Positions 54,540-63,343 of a stretch of DNA of 64,000 nucleotides are shown here, in pieces. The position numbers and the translations under genes were made by a program. The notes under the pieces are model-generated. The model made no database searches and had not been told where the DNA came from. It was given only the letters and a program-made list of their open reading frames with translations. Each line of letters starts with the position of its first letter. Positions within the stretch are counted from its first letter, which is position 1. Where the stretch lies: positions 62,001 to 126,000 of the forward strand of contig JAPLAM010000010.1 in NCBI GenBank assembly GCA_026393275.1, written 5' to 3'. Source of the DNA: Arthrobacter sp. (GTDB lineage Bacteria; Actinomycetota; Actinomycetes; Actinomycetales; Micrococcaceae).

Positions 54540-54660
54540 AGATGTACCCCAATACTTGTCAGAAGAAGTGCTCCAACCCCTCCACGCGGATTCGCAGCCA
54601 AATAAATTGCCCTCCGTCTTTACCAATGAGCCGGAGGACAACTTTTTGGGGTCGTGCGCC

Positions 54661-54666
54661 TATTAT
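54661..54666 (+). promoter_or_regulatory. possible -10 element of the GT2 gene
   Basis: TATTAT at 54661-54666, 82 bases before the ATG. No good -35 hexamer is visible at 16-18 bp, so an activator may be needed. Confidence 0.35.
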
Positions 54667-54748
54667 AGGGGCAGACCGCGTCCCGGCTGTACGGGAGGGG
54701 GGCCTGCCGTGTGTCCGCTGGGGGTACACAGGATGTAGATGGGGATAT

Positions 54749-57070
54749 ATGTCTGACCTCTTGGTCGTTCCGCGGCCTGAAGACACTACTGCCGATGACC
54801 AGGCGACGAAGAGCCGGAGACGCCAGTGGGGTGCGGAGCGCCGCTCGGAACCCTTGGCCATTGTGCACCCGGAACCGTCGCGCCGGAAAATAATTCTCGG
54901 CCGGGTCGGAATTGTCGTCACGGTGCTGGCCTGGCTTGCCTACGTGGTGACCACAGTGGTCCGGACGCTGGTCGATGATCCCACCGCAGGGTTCAGGTTC
55001 CGGGCCGAGGCAGTGTCCTACGTCGTCGTCGTCACGTTCCTGACTTTTTCGGCCCTGATGTATCTGCTGGCCAGGCAGGGCGCCCTCATCCGGTTCCGAG
55101 ACCACCGCCGGGTTCCCCGCGGAGAACTGGACCGCCACTTCACCGACTACCCGCACGCGGTAACCGTACTGGTCCCCTCCTATGCCGAAGAGCCGCAGGT
55201 GGTGCGGGCCACGCTCTGGTCCGCAGCACTGCAGGAATTCCCTGATCTTTCCGTCGTTCTCCTGGTCGACGATCCCCCCTTCCCGGGAGACCCAGAAGAC
55301 CAGCGCCGGTTGCAGGCAACACGGGACCTCGCAGTAAGTATCATCGCGACCCTCGAAGAGCCGGCCGCCCGCCTGAACGCCGCAAGCGACGCCTTCAACC
55401 GGCGCGTCGGCGAAGGGCGCGCCGGCGCTGAGCTGGCCGCGCTGATCGAGGAATACGAATTCGCCGCCGGCTGGCTTGAGGCCATGGCGGAGACCGAGCG
55501 GGTCGACGACCACGTGGACGAATTCTTCGTGGACCTGGTGCTCATGGGCCTGGCCCGCGAGTTGCGGCTGGTCCTGACCGCCCTGTACGCGGCGAAGGCC
55601 CAGGGGGCCGAGCCGGAGCAGCCCCGCATGCGGGAGCTGTACGCCCGCCTGACCTGGATCTTCAACGCCCGGGTGTCCACCTTCGAACGCAAAAAGTATG
55701 TGAGCCTCTCGCACGAAGCGAACAAGGCCATGAACCTGAATGCCTACCTGAGCCTGATGGGGCATCGCTGGCGGCGGGAGCAGACCTCCGACGGAACCGT
55801 GCTCCGCCCCGCCGTCGAGCCGTCCGCGGACGACCTCGTCATCGAAGACAGCACATACGTCCTGACCCTCGACGCCGATTCCCTGCTGCTGAGGGATTAC
55901 TGCCTCCGCCTGGTCCACTTCCTGGAGTCCCCGGGCAACGAACGGGTTGCGGTCACCCAGACGCCGTATTCATCCTTCCGCGGCGCACCCACACGGATCG
56001 AACGCGTCGCCGGAGCCACCACCGACCTCCAGCACATCCAGCACCAGGGCATGACCCGGTACGGGTCGACCTTCTGGGTGGGCGCCAACGCCGTGATCCG
56101 CAAGGTTGCGCTCGATGACATCGTGGAAGTCTCCTCCGAGGGCGGCTTTGAGGTGCGGACCTACATCCAGGACCGGACCGTCATTGAAGACACCGAATCC
56201 AGCGTCGACCTGGGCCGCGAAGGATGGGACCTGGTCAACTATCCAGAACGGTTGAGCTACAGCGCGACGCCGCCCGACTTCGGTTCCCTGGTAGTGCAGC
56301 GCCGGCGGTGGGCCAACGGCGGGCTGTTGATCCTGCCAAAGCTGTGGGAAACCATCCGGAAACGCCGCGGCAGCGAGAAGGCCATGCGGAAGCGCGAAAT
56401 CATGCTGCGCGTCAACTACATGGCCTCCATCACCTGGGCCAGCTTCGGCCTGCTCTTCCTCCTGGCCTACCCCTACGACAGCAGGCTCCTCAGCCCGCTG
56501 GTGTTCGCCGCCGCACTCCCCTACTTCCTGGCCATGGGCAGCGACCTGCGGGATTCCGGCCACCGCTTCAGCGACATCTTCCGGATCTACGGGTTCAACC
56601 TGGTGCTGATGCCGGTGAACCTGGCCGGCGTCGTAAAGTCCCTGCAGCAGGCGCTCACCGGCGACAAGATACCGTTCGCGCGTACCCCGAAAGTCAAGGA
56701 CCGGACCGCCGCCCCGGCGATTTACGTCCTGGCGCCGTACGCGATCGTGGTGTTCTCCCTGTTCACGGTCTGGCGTGATCTGATGCAGCAGAACTGGACC
56801 AACGCGGCCTTCGCGGCTTTCAACGCGGTCATGGCAGCGTACGCCATCCGCGCATACATCGGGCTGAGGAACTCGATCGTCGACATCTTCCTGGGGGTGC
56901 TGAACTGGCTCTACGTCAAGCCCAAACAAGCCGCGCCGGAGCGTCCGCAGATCATTCCGAAGTCACCGGAAGAGGTCGACTGGGAGTCGATCCTCTACCA
57001 CGGTGACCGCCGCCTCAACCGTGACCTCCGCGGCGACACGGACCGGCGCAAGAGGGCCGGTGTCCGTTGA
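54749..57070 (+). CDS. processive glycosyltransferase family 2 (cellulose synthase-like)
   Basis: 773 residues from the ATG at 54749; the frame is open to 54542 but only this start has GGGGAT upstream and leaves the promoter free. Two N-terminal membrane helices (about 50-125), then the GT-A domain: VTVLVPSYAEEPQVV, Asp174-Asp175, DAD (375-377), an EDTE segment near 479 and QRRRW (517-521), the D,D,D,QxxRW set of processive synthases. A helix-rich insertion of about 160 residues separates the first Asp from DAD. Four or five C-terminal membrane helices. No PilZ domain seen. It probably makes and exports a beta-linked polymer. It overlaps the next gene by 4 bases. Confidence 0.9.
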   Translation: MSDLLVVPRPEDTTADDQATKSRRRQWGAERRSEPLAIVHPEPSRRKIILGRVGIVVTVLAWLAYVVTTVVRTLVDDPTAGFRFRAEAVSYVVVVTFLTFSALMYLLARQGALIRFRDHRRVPRGELDRHFTDYPHAVTVLVPSYAEEPQVVRATLWSAALQEFPDLSVVLLVDDPPFPGDPEDQRRLQATRDLAVSIIATLEEPAARLNAASDAFNRRVGEGRAGAELAALIEEYEFAAGWLEAMAETERVDDHVDEFFVDLVLMGLARELRLVLTALYAAKAQGAEPEQPRMRELYARLTWIFNARVSTFERKKYVSLSHEANKAMNLNAYLSLMGHRWRREQTSDGTVLRPAVEPSADDLVIEDSTYVLTLDADSLLLRDYCLRLVHFLESPGNERVAVTQTPYSSFRGAPTRIERVAGATTDLQHIQHQGMTRYGSTFWVGANAVIRKVALDDIVEVSSEGGFEVRTYIQDRTVIEDTESSVDLGREGWDLVNYPERLSYSATPPDFGSLVVQRRRWANGGLLILPKLWETIRKRRGSEKAMRKREIMLRVNYMASITWASFGLLFLLAYPYDSRLLSPLVFAAALPYFLAMGSDLRDSGHRFSDIFRIYGFNLVLMPVNLAGVVKSLQQALTGDKIPFARTPKVKDRTAAPAIYVLAPYAIVVFSLFTVWRDLMQQNWTNAAFAAFNAVMAAYAIRAYIGLRNSIVDIFLGVLNWLYVKPKQAAPERPQIIPKSPEEVDWESILYHGDRRLNRDLRGDTDRRKRAGVR

Positions 57071-57501
57071 CGACAGGGGCCGCGCCGGAGCCGATCCTTG
57101 CCGCGAACGGGAAGAACTCCCTGAGCATTCGTGACGGCGTCATCGAGTCTGTCTGGATCCCCGGTTCGTTTGTTGACGTCGGCGAGGCCCGGGACGCCAT
57201 GCGGGCCGCCGAACTGGTCATCCAGGGCCGGCCAATGCCGATGCTCTCCGTCATGACCGATGTGGTGATCAGTGCCGCGGCCCGCTACGAGTTCGCCAAT
57301 TCGGCCGACGTCACCGCGATAGCCGTTCTGGGGTCCAGCCCGGTGGACCGAGTTGTGGCTGCGGCCACCGGCAGGGATACCCGGTACCCGCACGAGTTCT
57401 TCACGTCCCGGGCGGACGCGCTCGCCTGGCTGAACGGCTTTATCAGCCGGCCCGCGGACCGTGAGGCGGATGCGTTGGAAGCCTCCGCCCTCAACTCCTA
57501 G
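57067..57501 (+). CDS. SpoIIAA/STAS-like small protein
   Basis: 144 residues from a TTG at 57067 overlapping the GT2 stop. The order of strands and helices (SLSIRDGVIESVWIPG, VDVGEARDAMRAAELVI, LSVMTDVVISAAARYEFANS, VTAIAVLGSSPVDRVV, FFTSRADALAWLNGF) resembles the SpoIIAA-like fold proteins frequent in Arthrobacter. No phosphorylatable Ser motif is obvious. Coupled translation suggests a role in regulating the glycan synthase. Confidence 0.7.
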   Translation: MTTGAAPEPILAANGKNSLSIRDGVIESVWIPGSFVDVGEARDAMRAAELVIQGRPMPMLSVMTDVVISAAARYEFANSADVTAIAVLGSSPVDRVVAAATGRDTRYPHEFFTSRADALAWLNGFISRPADREADALEASALNS

Positions 57502-57577
57502 GCTGACCCGCACCGGACTGCTACTGTCCCGGTAGAGGGCAAAGCACAGCTTCGGGAGCGGGAGCGGGGGCATCAGC

Positions 57578-59557
57578 ATGGCGGTGGCCGAAATCCAGGT
57601 GGACCAGCGCGTGATCGGGATCGACTCGCGGCGCTTCGCCTCGGTGGAGAAGGCATTGGTGGAGCTGATCACCAACAGCGACGACAGCTACGCCCGCCGC
57701 CAAAAAGCCGACGCCGAAAGATCCGAAGCCGAAGGATCCGACGCCGAAGGGGGCGGCCGGATCCAGGTGCGGTACGAGCGGCACCACGCCGGTGCGGTGC
57801 TGATGGTCAGCGACCAGGCGGAGGGCATGTCCTTCGAGCAGGCCGGCCGGATCCTCAGCTACGGAGGCGCGCACAGCCCGCTCGCGCGTGGCGTTGGCGA
57901 CGGGCGTGGCTACTTCGGCCGAGGCCTCAAGCAGGCCATCTTCGGCCTGGGTCACGGCTGGATCGAGACCATCCAAGACGGCCGCTTCACCCGGATCGAC
58001 GTGTTCCGCGGCGAGAACGGCGGCTATCTCTACGACGACGGCGGGGAGGACCGCCGCGCGTTCCCGGCCGACTACGCCCGGCTCGGCGTCGATGAAGCGC
58101 CGGCGGCCAGCGGCACCAGGGTGACGGTCGTCGTCGACAACCACCGCGTGCGGATCAGCCAGCACAGCACCCTGCTGCAGTCCCTGTCCAACAATTTTTA
58201 CCTTCGTGCGGTGTTGGGCCGACGGAGCGTGGAGCTGGAGCACGGAGGGCCCGGATCGGGCGAGTACCGCAGCGAGCCGGTCCGCTTCCTTGAACCCGCG
58301 GCGCAGTTGTTGCTCGGGCCGGACCAGCCGGGAAGCGTCAGCTTTGAAGACCGGACGTATCCGTTCACCCTCACGCTGAAACGCGCAACGGGCACCGAGT
58401 TGACCCTCAAGGGAGACGAACGCACCAACGGCCTCCTCGTCCTCTCCGGGAAGGCCGCGCTCGATTGCCAGCTGTTCGAATTCGAAAACCAGGTGGGCAC
58501 TGAATACCTCTTCGGCGCCGTCCACTGTGACGCCCTGACCGAAATGCTCGGACGCGGCCGTGCGATCATCAGTGACGAGCGCGAGGGCCTGAACCCTCGG
58601 GACCCCTTCGTGGCGGCGTTTTCCCAGGCCGTCAGCCAGCTCATCGCCGGTTCCGTGCAGAACGAGAAGGAGAAACTCACTCATCTGGAACGCGCCACCA
58701 CTTCCGGCCGCACCGCTGAAATGATCGAGCATCTGCTGCAGCATATGAGTGAGGCGGCCGTCGTCGACCTGGGGCTGGAAACGGCGCCGCCGCCCCGGAC
58801 CGGGGACGGCTCCCCGGACGTTGGCGGGCAACCCGCGGCGCTGCGCTTCAGCACCCCCTTCTATTACCGTCCTCCGGATCATCCTTTCCACATCGCCCTG
58901 CTGCTGGATCCGGCGCAGTTGCCCGACGGCGGGATGCTCACCTTTGAGGTGGAGCTGGCCGGCGCCTTGCGGATCGACCCGGAACCGGGCCCGATCTCCG
59001 TCGCCGCGCTGGGGCAGACACGACGGCTCGAATGGACCGTGCGGGGCGAACGGGACGGTGACCGGGGCGAGCTCACCGTCCGGGACGGCGACTACTGGGC
59101 GTTGTGCGAAATCGTCATCGCCGACCAGGCCTCGCACCACACCGGCGACCAGCCGCCGCACCATGCGCTAGCCGCGGAAGCGGCCGCGCTGCAGCCGGCG
59201 CCGCACCGGGAAGGCCACCGCCCCAGCCGCGACCACGGCATCGACCTCTTCACCGGCTACGACTTCCGCAGCCTGCATAACAGCGCCGACCGCGCCGTAT
59301 ACAGCGCGGAGGAACGCAAGGTCATCATCAACACCGCCGCCCCCACCGTCCAGCTCTACATCGACGGGCGCGGGCGATTCCGTGATTCGGCGCGGCTGCT
59401 GCTGGCCGAACTCTTCCTGGACGTGATCGCGGACGAACTCGCCCGGCGCCGCACGGAACAGCACGGCCACGGCGGGGACCTGGAGGCCTTCAAGAGTGCC
59501 AAACGGGACATCATCCGCCGCTACGGCAGCGACGTGCACCGGACGTTTCTGGCGTGA
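57578..59557 (+). CDS. stand-alone GHKL (HSP90/MORC-like) ATPase protein
   Basis: 659 residues. N-box FASVEKALVELITNSDDSY near 20-38 with the catalytic Glu and Mg-binding Asn; G1 box DQAEGM (79-84, one Gly replaced by Ala); G2 box GYFGRGLK (111-118). These are the Bergerat-fold ATP-binding motifs. No histidine-kinase phosphoacceptor, HATPase partner domain or membrane helix is recognised, and the C-terminal 450 residues are unassigned. Such ATPases occur in chaperone, DNA-handling and defence proteins. No evident partner is adjacent. Confidence 0.8.
   Translation: MAVAEIQVDQRVIGIDSRRFASVEKALVELITNSDDSYARRQKADAERSEAEGSDAEGGGRIQVRYERHHAGAVLMVSDQAEGMSFEQAGRILSYGGAHSPLARGVGDGRGYFGRGLKQAIFGLGHGWIETIQDGRFTRIDVFRGENGGYLYDDGGEDRRAFPADYARLGVDEAPAASGTRVTVVVDNHRVRISQHSTLLQSLSNNFYLRAVLGRRSVELEHGGPGSGEYRSEPVRFLEPAAQLLLGPDQPGSVSFEDRTYPFTLTLKRATGTELTLKGDERTNGLLVLSGKAALDCQLFEFENQVGTEYLFGAVHCDALTEMLGRGRAIISDEREGLNPRDPFVAAFSQAVSQLIAGSVQNEKEKLTHLERATTSGRTAEMIEHLLQHMSEAAVVDLGLETAPPPRTGDGSPDVGGQPAALRFSTPFYYRPPDHPFHIALLLDPAQLPDGGMLTFEVELAGALRIDPEPGPISVAALGQTRRLEWTVRGERDGDRGELTVRDGDYWALCEIVIADQASHHTGDQPPHHALAAEAAALQPAPHREGHRPSRDHGIDLFTGYDFRSLHNSADRAVYSAEERKVIINTAAPTVQLYIDGRGRFRDSARLLLAELFLDVIADELARRRTEQHGHGGDLEAFKSAKRDIIRRYGSDVHRTFLA
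57710..57754. repeat. 15-bp tandem repeat, three units, in the GHKL gene
   Basis: Units at 57710 (GACGCCGAAAGATCC), 57725 (GAAGCCGAAGGATCC) and 57740 (partly degenerate) encode an Asp/Glu/Ala/Ser loop between the N-box and G1 box. Confidence 0.8.
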
Positions 59558-59681
59558 GGGCCCCGGGCCCGGGCCGTGGGAAGGGCATTATGGGCCCTAG
59601 TCGTCGTCATGCTCAGCCTGTACAGTCGCCCGTGTCGGCCCTCGGGGCCGGGGCGCCCCGCCCGTCGCAGAAGGAGTGCTC

Positions 59682-60746
59682 ATGCCGCTGCCAGCCACAG
59701 ACAAACGCGGCCTGCCGGCGCCCGTCATAGCGGCCGCCGGCCCGGCAGGTGCCGTGCGGGGCAGGTCCGCCGCCGGGTTGTTGGTTGGAGTCGCCGTCCT
59801 GACGGTGCTTTTTTTGGTGCGGTTCCTAGTTCCGACGCCCGCGGACGGGGCGGGGATGGCCAACGCCGCGCGGGACTTTGCCACGTTGTCGATCAGCGTC
59901 GTCATTGAATCCCTGCCGTTCGTTTTCCTCGGGATCGTACTCTCGATCGCCGTGCAGATCTGGCTTCCCGAGGGGCTGCTGCTGCGCCGGTTGCCGAGGA
60001 CCCCTTTTCTGCGGCGGATAGTCCTGTCTCTGCTGGGCATGCTGCTTCCTGTGTGTGAATGTGGCAACGTCCCCCTCGCCCGCGGGCTCATGGTCAATGG
60101 CCTGACGGTGGCCGAGTCCATGACGTTCCTGTTTGCCGCGCCGATCCTGAACCCCATCACCATCATCACCACGCAGCAGGCCTTCGGCTGGGACAACAAC
60201 ATCCTGGTCGCCCGCATTCTTGGCGGCTTCCTCATCGCGAACCTCGTGGGCTGGATCTACAGCCGGCATCCACGCCCGGCGGACCTGCTGACGCCCCGGT
60301 TCCAGGCGGCCTGCGCCGTGGACGACCACCACGGTGGCCAACAAGGCAAGTCGGCACGTAGCGTGCGGATGTTCGTCCAGGAAACCGGCGCCATGATGCC
60401 GGCCCTCTTCATCGGCGCCGCCCTGGCCGGAATCATCCAGGTCGCCGTTTCCCGGGAGGTGCTCGTCACGCTCGGGAGCAACCCGGTCTGGTCCGTGGTG
60501 GCCCTGATGCTCTTGGCCTTCGTTGTTGCCATCTGCTCCAACGTTGACGCCTTCTTCATTCTGTCCTTCGGCGCAACGTTCATGCCGGGGGCCATCGTGG
60601 CGTTCCTCGTGTTCGGGCCGATGATCGACGTAAAGATGCTCGCCCTGTTACGGACCACGTTCACCTCCAAAACCCTCGTTCAGTTGAGCGTGCTGGTGGC
60701 GTTGTGCGCCGCCGTGCTCGGATTGGCGGTCAACTATGTTCACTAG
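59682..60746 (+). CDS. permease of the DUF318/PF03773 type
   Basis: 354 residues from the ATG at 59682 with AAGGAG 5 bases upstream. Eight or more membrane helices. The family Cys motif LPVCECGNVPLARGLMVNG and the later VAICSNVDAFFILSFGATF half repeat are typical of these two-repeat permeases. Members are linked to organoarsenical export (ArsP) or to metal supply with a TIGR03943 partner. The overlapping TIGR03943 gene makes the second type more likely here. Confidence 0.88.
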   Translation: MPLPATDKRGLPAPVIAAAGPAGAVRGRSAAGLLVGVAVLTVLFLVRFLVPTPADGAGMANAARDFATLSISVVIESLPFVFLGIVLSIAVQIWLPEGLLLRRLPRTPFLRRIVLSLLGMLLPVCECGNVPLARGLMVNGLTVAESMTFLFAAPILNPITIITTQQAFGWDNNILVARILGGFLIANLVGWIYSRHPRPADLLTPRFQAACAVDDHHGGQQGKSARSVRMFVQETGAMMPALFIGAALAGIIQVAVSREVLVTLGSNPVWSVVALMLLAFVVAICSNVDAFFILSFGATFMPGAIVAFLVFGPMIDVKMLALLRTTFTSKTLVQLSVLVALCAAVLGLAVNYVH

Positions 60747-61500
60747 AAGGATCATTCGCCGCTGGCAGGGTGTGGCCCTGAGCCTCATCGGCATCGTCGC
60801 TACGCTGTGGCTCGGCCTGACTGGCCAGCTCGCCCTCTACATCCATCCGCGATACTTCGTGTTCACCATGGTCATGGCCGTGATTGCCGCCGTGCTGGCC
60901 CTGGCGGCGTTTGCCCTGGCACCCGCCGCTACTGACGAGCACCACCACGAAAAGGCTGAAACCCGGGCTACCCGGTGGGGATGGCTTTGGCCCGCCGGCA
61001 GCATCCTGACCATCGCCGCTGCGGTGGTGGGCCTGCTGGTCCTGCCACCGTCAACGCTCACGACGGCGACGGTCTCCCAGCGGGGCCTCAACGGCTCCGC
61101 CTCGGCGCTCGTCCAAAACGACGCCGGCAAGCTCGCGGGGGGAGACTACTCGTCGTTCACCGTCAGGGACTGGGCCTCGCTGCTCCGCTCGGGCGCAGGC
61201 GCGGATTTCTTCGCCGGCAAGACCGCCACCGTGACCGGGTTTGTCACTCCGGACAAGAGCGATCCGGCCAACGTGTTCTTCGTGACGCGCTTCGTGGTGA
61301 CCTGCTGCGCCGTCGACGCCCAACCTATCGGCGTGCCCGTCTACCACCCCGGCTGGCAGAACGAATACAAGAATGACAGCTGGGTGACCCTCACCAGCGG
61401 GTTCCGCCCGAACCCCAATTCCACCAGCCGCGAATCGGTGGTGCTCATCCCCGACACGATCACTCCCGTCGCACAGCCGGCGCAGCCCTATGTCTACTAA
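60736..61500 (+). CDS. TIGR03943 family putative permease subunit
   Basis: 254 residues, starting inside the permease gene (11-base overlap). Two or three N-terminal membrane helices, a His-rich loop (DEHHHEKAE), another helix, then an extracytoplasmic domain with FVVTCCAVDAQPIGVPVY, the conserved Cys pair of the family. These proteins always pair with DUF318 permeases. In other actinobacteria such pairs are often zinc-regulated; no Zur box was found here. Confidence 0.88.
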   Translation: MFTRRIIRRWQGVALSLIGIVATLWLGLTGQLALYIHPRYFVFTMVMAVIAAVLALAAFALAPAATDEHHHEKAETRATRWGWLWPAGSILTIAAAVVGLLVLPPSTLTTATVSQRGLNGSASALVQNDAGKLAGGDYSSFTVRDWASLLRSGAGADFFAGKTATVTGFVTPDKSDPANVFFVTRFVVTCCAVDAQPIGVPVYHPGWQNEYKNDSWVTLTSGFRPNPNSTSRESVVLIPDTITPVAQPAQPYVY

Positions 61501-62821
61501 GCCAACCACCAAGCCGACGGCCAGGCCGAACGCGAAGGCGACTGCCAAGCCGGCGGCCAGGCCGGCGGCCAAACCATCCACCAAGCCGACTGCCAAGGAG
61601 ACGGCGAAACAGAAAGCCGCGGCGCGCCGCGCGAGGCGTGGTTTTGTTCGCTCGCTCTACGGCACCATCGCAATTCTTGCCATCCTCGCAGGCGCCCTGA
61701 CGGCCGGAAACCTGGCGGAGCTGCAGCATCCGAACTCCGTCTCCGCGTTGGACCGCGCCTCCGGCACCGCCTCTTTTGAGATCTACACGCTGGAACGGAA
61801 TGCCGGCTTCGACGGTGCAGGGAAGAAGATCCCCGACGCCATCCGGGGGGCCAACCTCTCCGGCGGTGGGAAGACCACGGTACTTGCCAGTGCCCCGCGG
61901 ATCCAGGAATTTGCCGCCCTTCCCACGGCCTTGGCCCTTGCGACGCTCAACGAGGACAACACCAGTGCTCTCGAGATCGTGCCGCTCGACGGCGGGTCCC
62001 CGCGGATCGTGCCACTGCCCAAGGCCGGGAAAGTGGAGAACTTGCGGGCGGCCGCGTCGGGCCACCTGGTTGGCTACACCTTCACCAGCTCGTCGTCCAC
62101 GGACCAGCCCAGTAAGAAACTTTTCGTCTACGACGTCGAGGACCCTTCCGCCTCCCCGAAGCAGGTCGAGGGGATCAACGGCCAGATCTCCGCGGCGGAC
62201 TGGAAATTTGTCCCGGGGTCAACCACGCTCGTGGTACAGAACGACGGCCTGTCGATGTTCGTCCTTGATCCCTTGAGCCCAGGCAAAGTCACCCCGCTGG
62301 GCACGCACGGCGGATTGCTCGGCTTCGTCCCCGGCACCGGCGACCTCGTCGTCGCCGACCGGGCACTCCGCCAAGGCATAGACCCGGAGCGCTACTCGAC
62401 CATCAACCTCGCCACCGGGACCGTTACGCAACTGAGCGTCGCTGAGGGTGCCGGGCTGAAAAGCAGTCCGGACGGGGTGACGGCTACGGCCGGGCCTCCG
62501 CTCCTTCTGAACAGCGGCGGCCTCTACGCGCAGGTGACCAGCACCTTTGACGCAGGAAATGAGCGCTCCGTGGTCAACGTCACCGACCGGAACGGCCCAA
62601 AGATGCTCTACCGGCCGGAGCCCGGCCGGTCCCGCATAGCCAACGTCTGCCTCTCGCCAACGGGCGAGCACCTCGCCATTGAAACGGCCGCGCCCGGCTA
62701 TGTCGGGGATCAGTACCCGAACCGCCCGGCGCCGACCGCCATGGAGACCGCCGTCGTTGACGTCAAAACCGGAGCCTTGGTGCTCACTGTCCCCGGCTTC
62801 CTGCCGAACTGGTGCGAGTAG
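61490..62821 (+). CDS. membrane-anchored beta-propeller-like protein
   Basis: 443 residues, overlapping the previous stop by 11 bases. The first 45 residues are an Ala/Lys/Pro/Thr-rich tail with degenerate TKPTA/AKPAA units, then one membrane helix (LYGTIAILAILAGALTAGNL). The exterior part has repeated strand patterns (SALEIVPLDGGSPRIVPLP, KLFVYDVEDPSASP, NLATGTVTQLSVAEG) and ends GFLPNWCE, as in seven-bladed propeller-like proteins. Function unknown. Its coupling to the permease pair suggests it belongs to that complex. Confidence 0.75.
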   Translation: MSTKPTTKPTARPNAKATAKPAARPAAKPSTKPTAKETAKQKAAARRARRGFVRSLYGTIAILAILAGALTAGNLAELQHPNSVSALDRASGTASFEIYTLERNAGFDGAGKKIPDAIRGANLSGGGKTTVLASAPRIQEFAALPTALALATLNEDNTSALEIVPLDGGSPRIVPLPKAGKVENLRAAASGHLVGYTFTSSSSTDQPSKKLFVYDVEDPSASPKQVEGINGQISAADWKFVPGSTTLVVQNDGLSMFVLDPLSPGKVTPLGTHGGLLGFVPGTGDLVVADRALRQGIDPERYSTINLATGTVTQLSVAEGAGLKSSPDGVTATAGPPLLLNSGGLYAQVTSTFDAGNERSVVNVTDRNGPKMLYRPEPGRSRIANVCLSPTGEHLAIETAAPGYVGDQYPNRPAPTAMETAVVDVKTGALVLTVPGFLPNWCE

Positions 62822-62905
62822 ACGCGCCCTCAACGGCCTCCGCCAACCTCCGTTCGAAAAGGCGCGAACCTGCCACAGATGCGACTCGGGACTTTTCCGG
62901 ACCCA

Positions 62906-62952
62906 TTGACACCCCGGAAGCCCCGGGCTATTCTACAACCAAATGGTTGTAG
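62906..62952 (+). promoter_or_regulatory. promoter and operator of the ArsR gene, predicted leaderless
   Basis: TTGACA (62906-62911), a 17-bp spacer, then TATTCT (62929-62934). The palindrome CTACAACCA-AA-TGGTTGTAG (62933-62952) overlaps both the -10 and the start codon at 62943. Transcription from about 62941-62943 would begin at or within two bases of the ATG. Confidence 0.8.
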
Positions 62953-63293
62953 ATCAGTTGAGTGATGAGGCAGTGGATCGTCTATTCCAGGCATTCGCCG
63001 ATGCGACCCGCCGCGACATTGTGCGGCGCGTAACGACGGGGGAGTACTCGGTCTCCGGTCTCGCCGCGCTCTATACCATGAGTTTCGCCGCCGTCCAGAA
63101 GCATGTGGCGGTGCTGGAACGCGCCTCCCTGGTGACCAAGGAGAAGCGCGGAAGGGAGCAGATTGTGCGGGCCAACCACGACGGGCTGCAAAAGGCCCGC
63201 CGGCTGCTCGATGAGTACGAGGTCATATGGCGGCAGCGGAGCGAACGGATCGCGGACCTGCTCGCTGAGACGGGACCACCGACAACCCCATGA
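62943..63293 (+). CDS. ArsR family regulator
   Basis: 116 residues. HTH at 15-80 (RLFQAFADATRRDIVRRVTT, LYTMSFAAVQKHVAVLERA, LVTKEKRGREQIV). No Cys ligands, so it is not a metal sensor of the classic type; it belongs to the group paired with AHSA1/SRPBCC proteins. There is no ribosome site before the ATG, in line with a leaderless mRNA. It should repress itself and the next gene. Confidence 0.92.
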   Translation: MVVDQLSDEAVDRLFQAFADATRRDIVRRVTTGEYSVSGLAALYTMSFAAVQKHVAVLERASLVTKEKRGREQIVRANHDGLQKARRLLDEYEVIWRQRSERIADLLAETGPPTTP

Positions 63294-63343
63294 CCAGCAG
63301 GCAAGACAAAACTACCGAAGCTGAAGGATAAGAAGGGTTCGAC

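Noticed and set aside
59558..59575. Palindromic GGGCCCCGGGCCCGGGCC stretch after the GHKL gene
   Set aside because: Simple G/C sequence without a defined loop or U-run; not enough to call a terminator.
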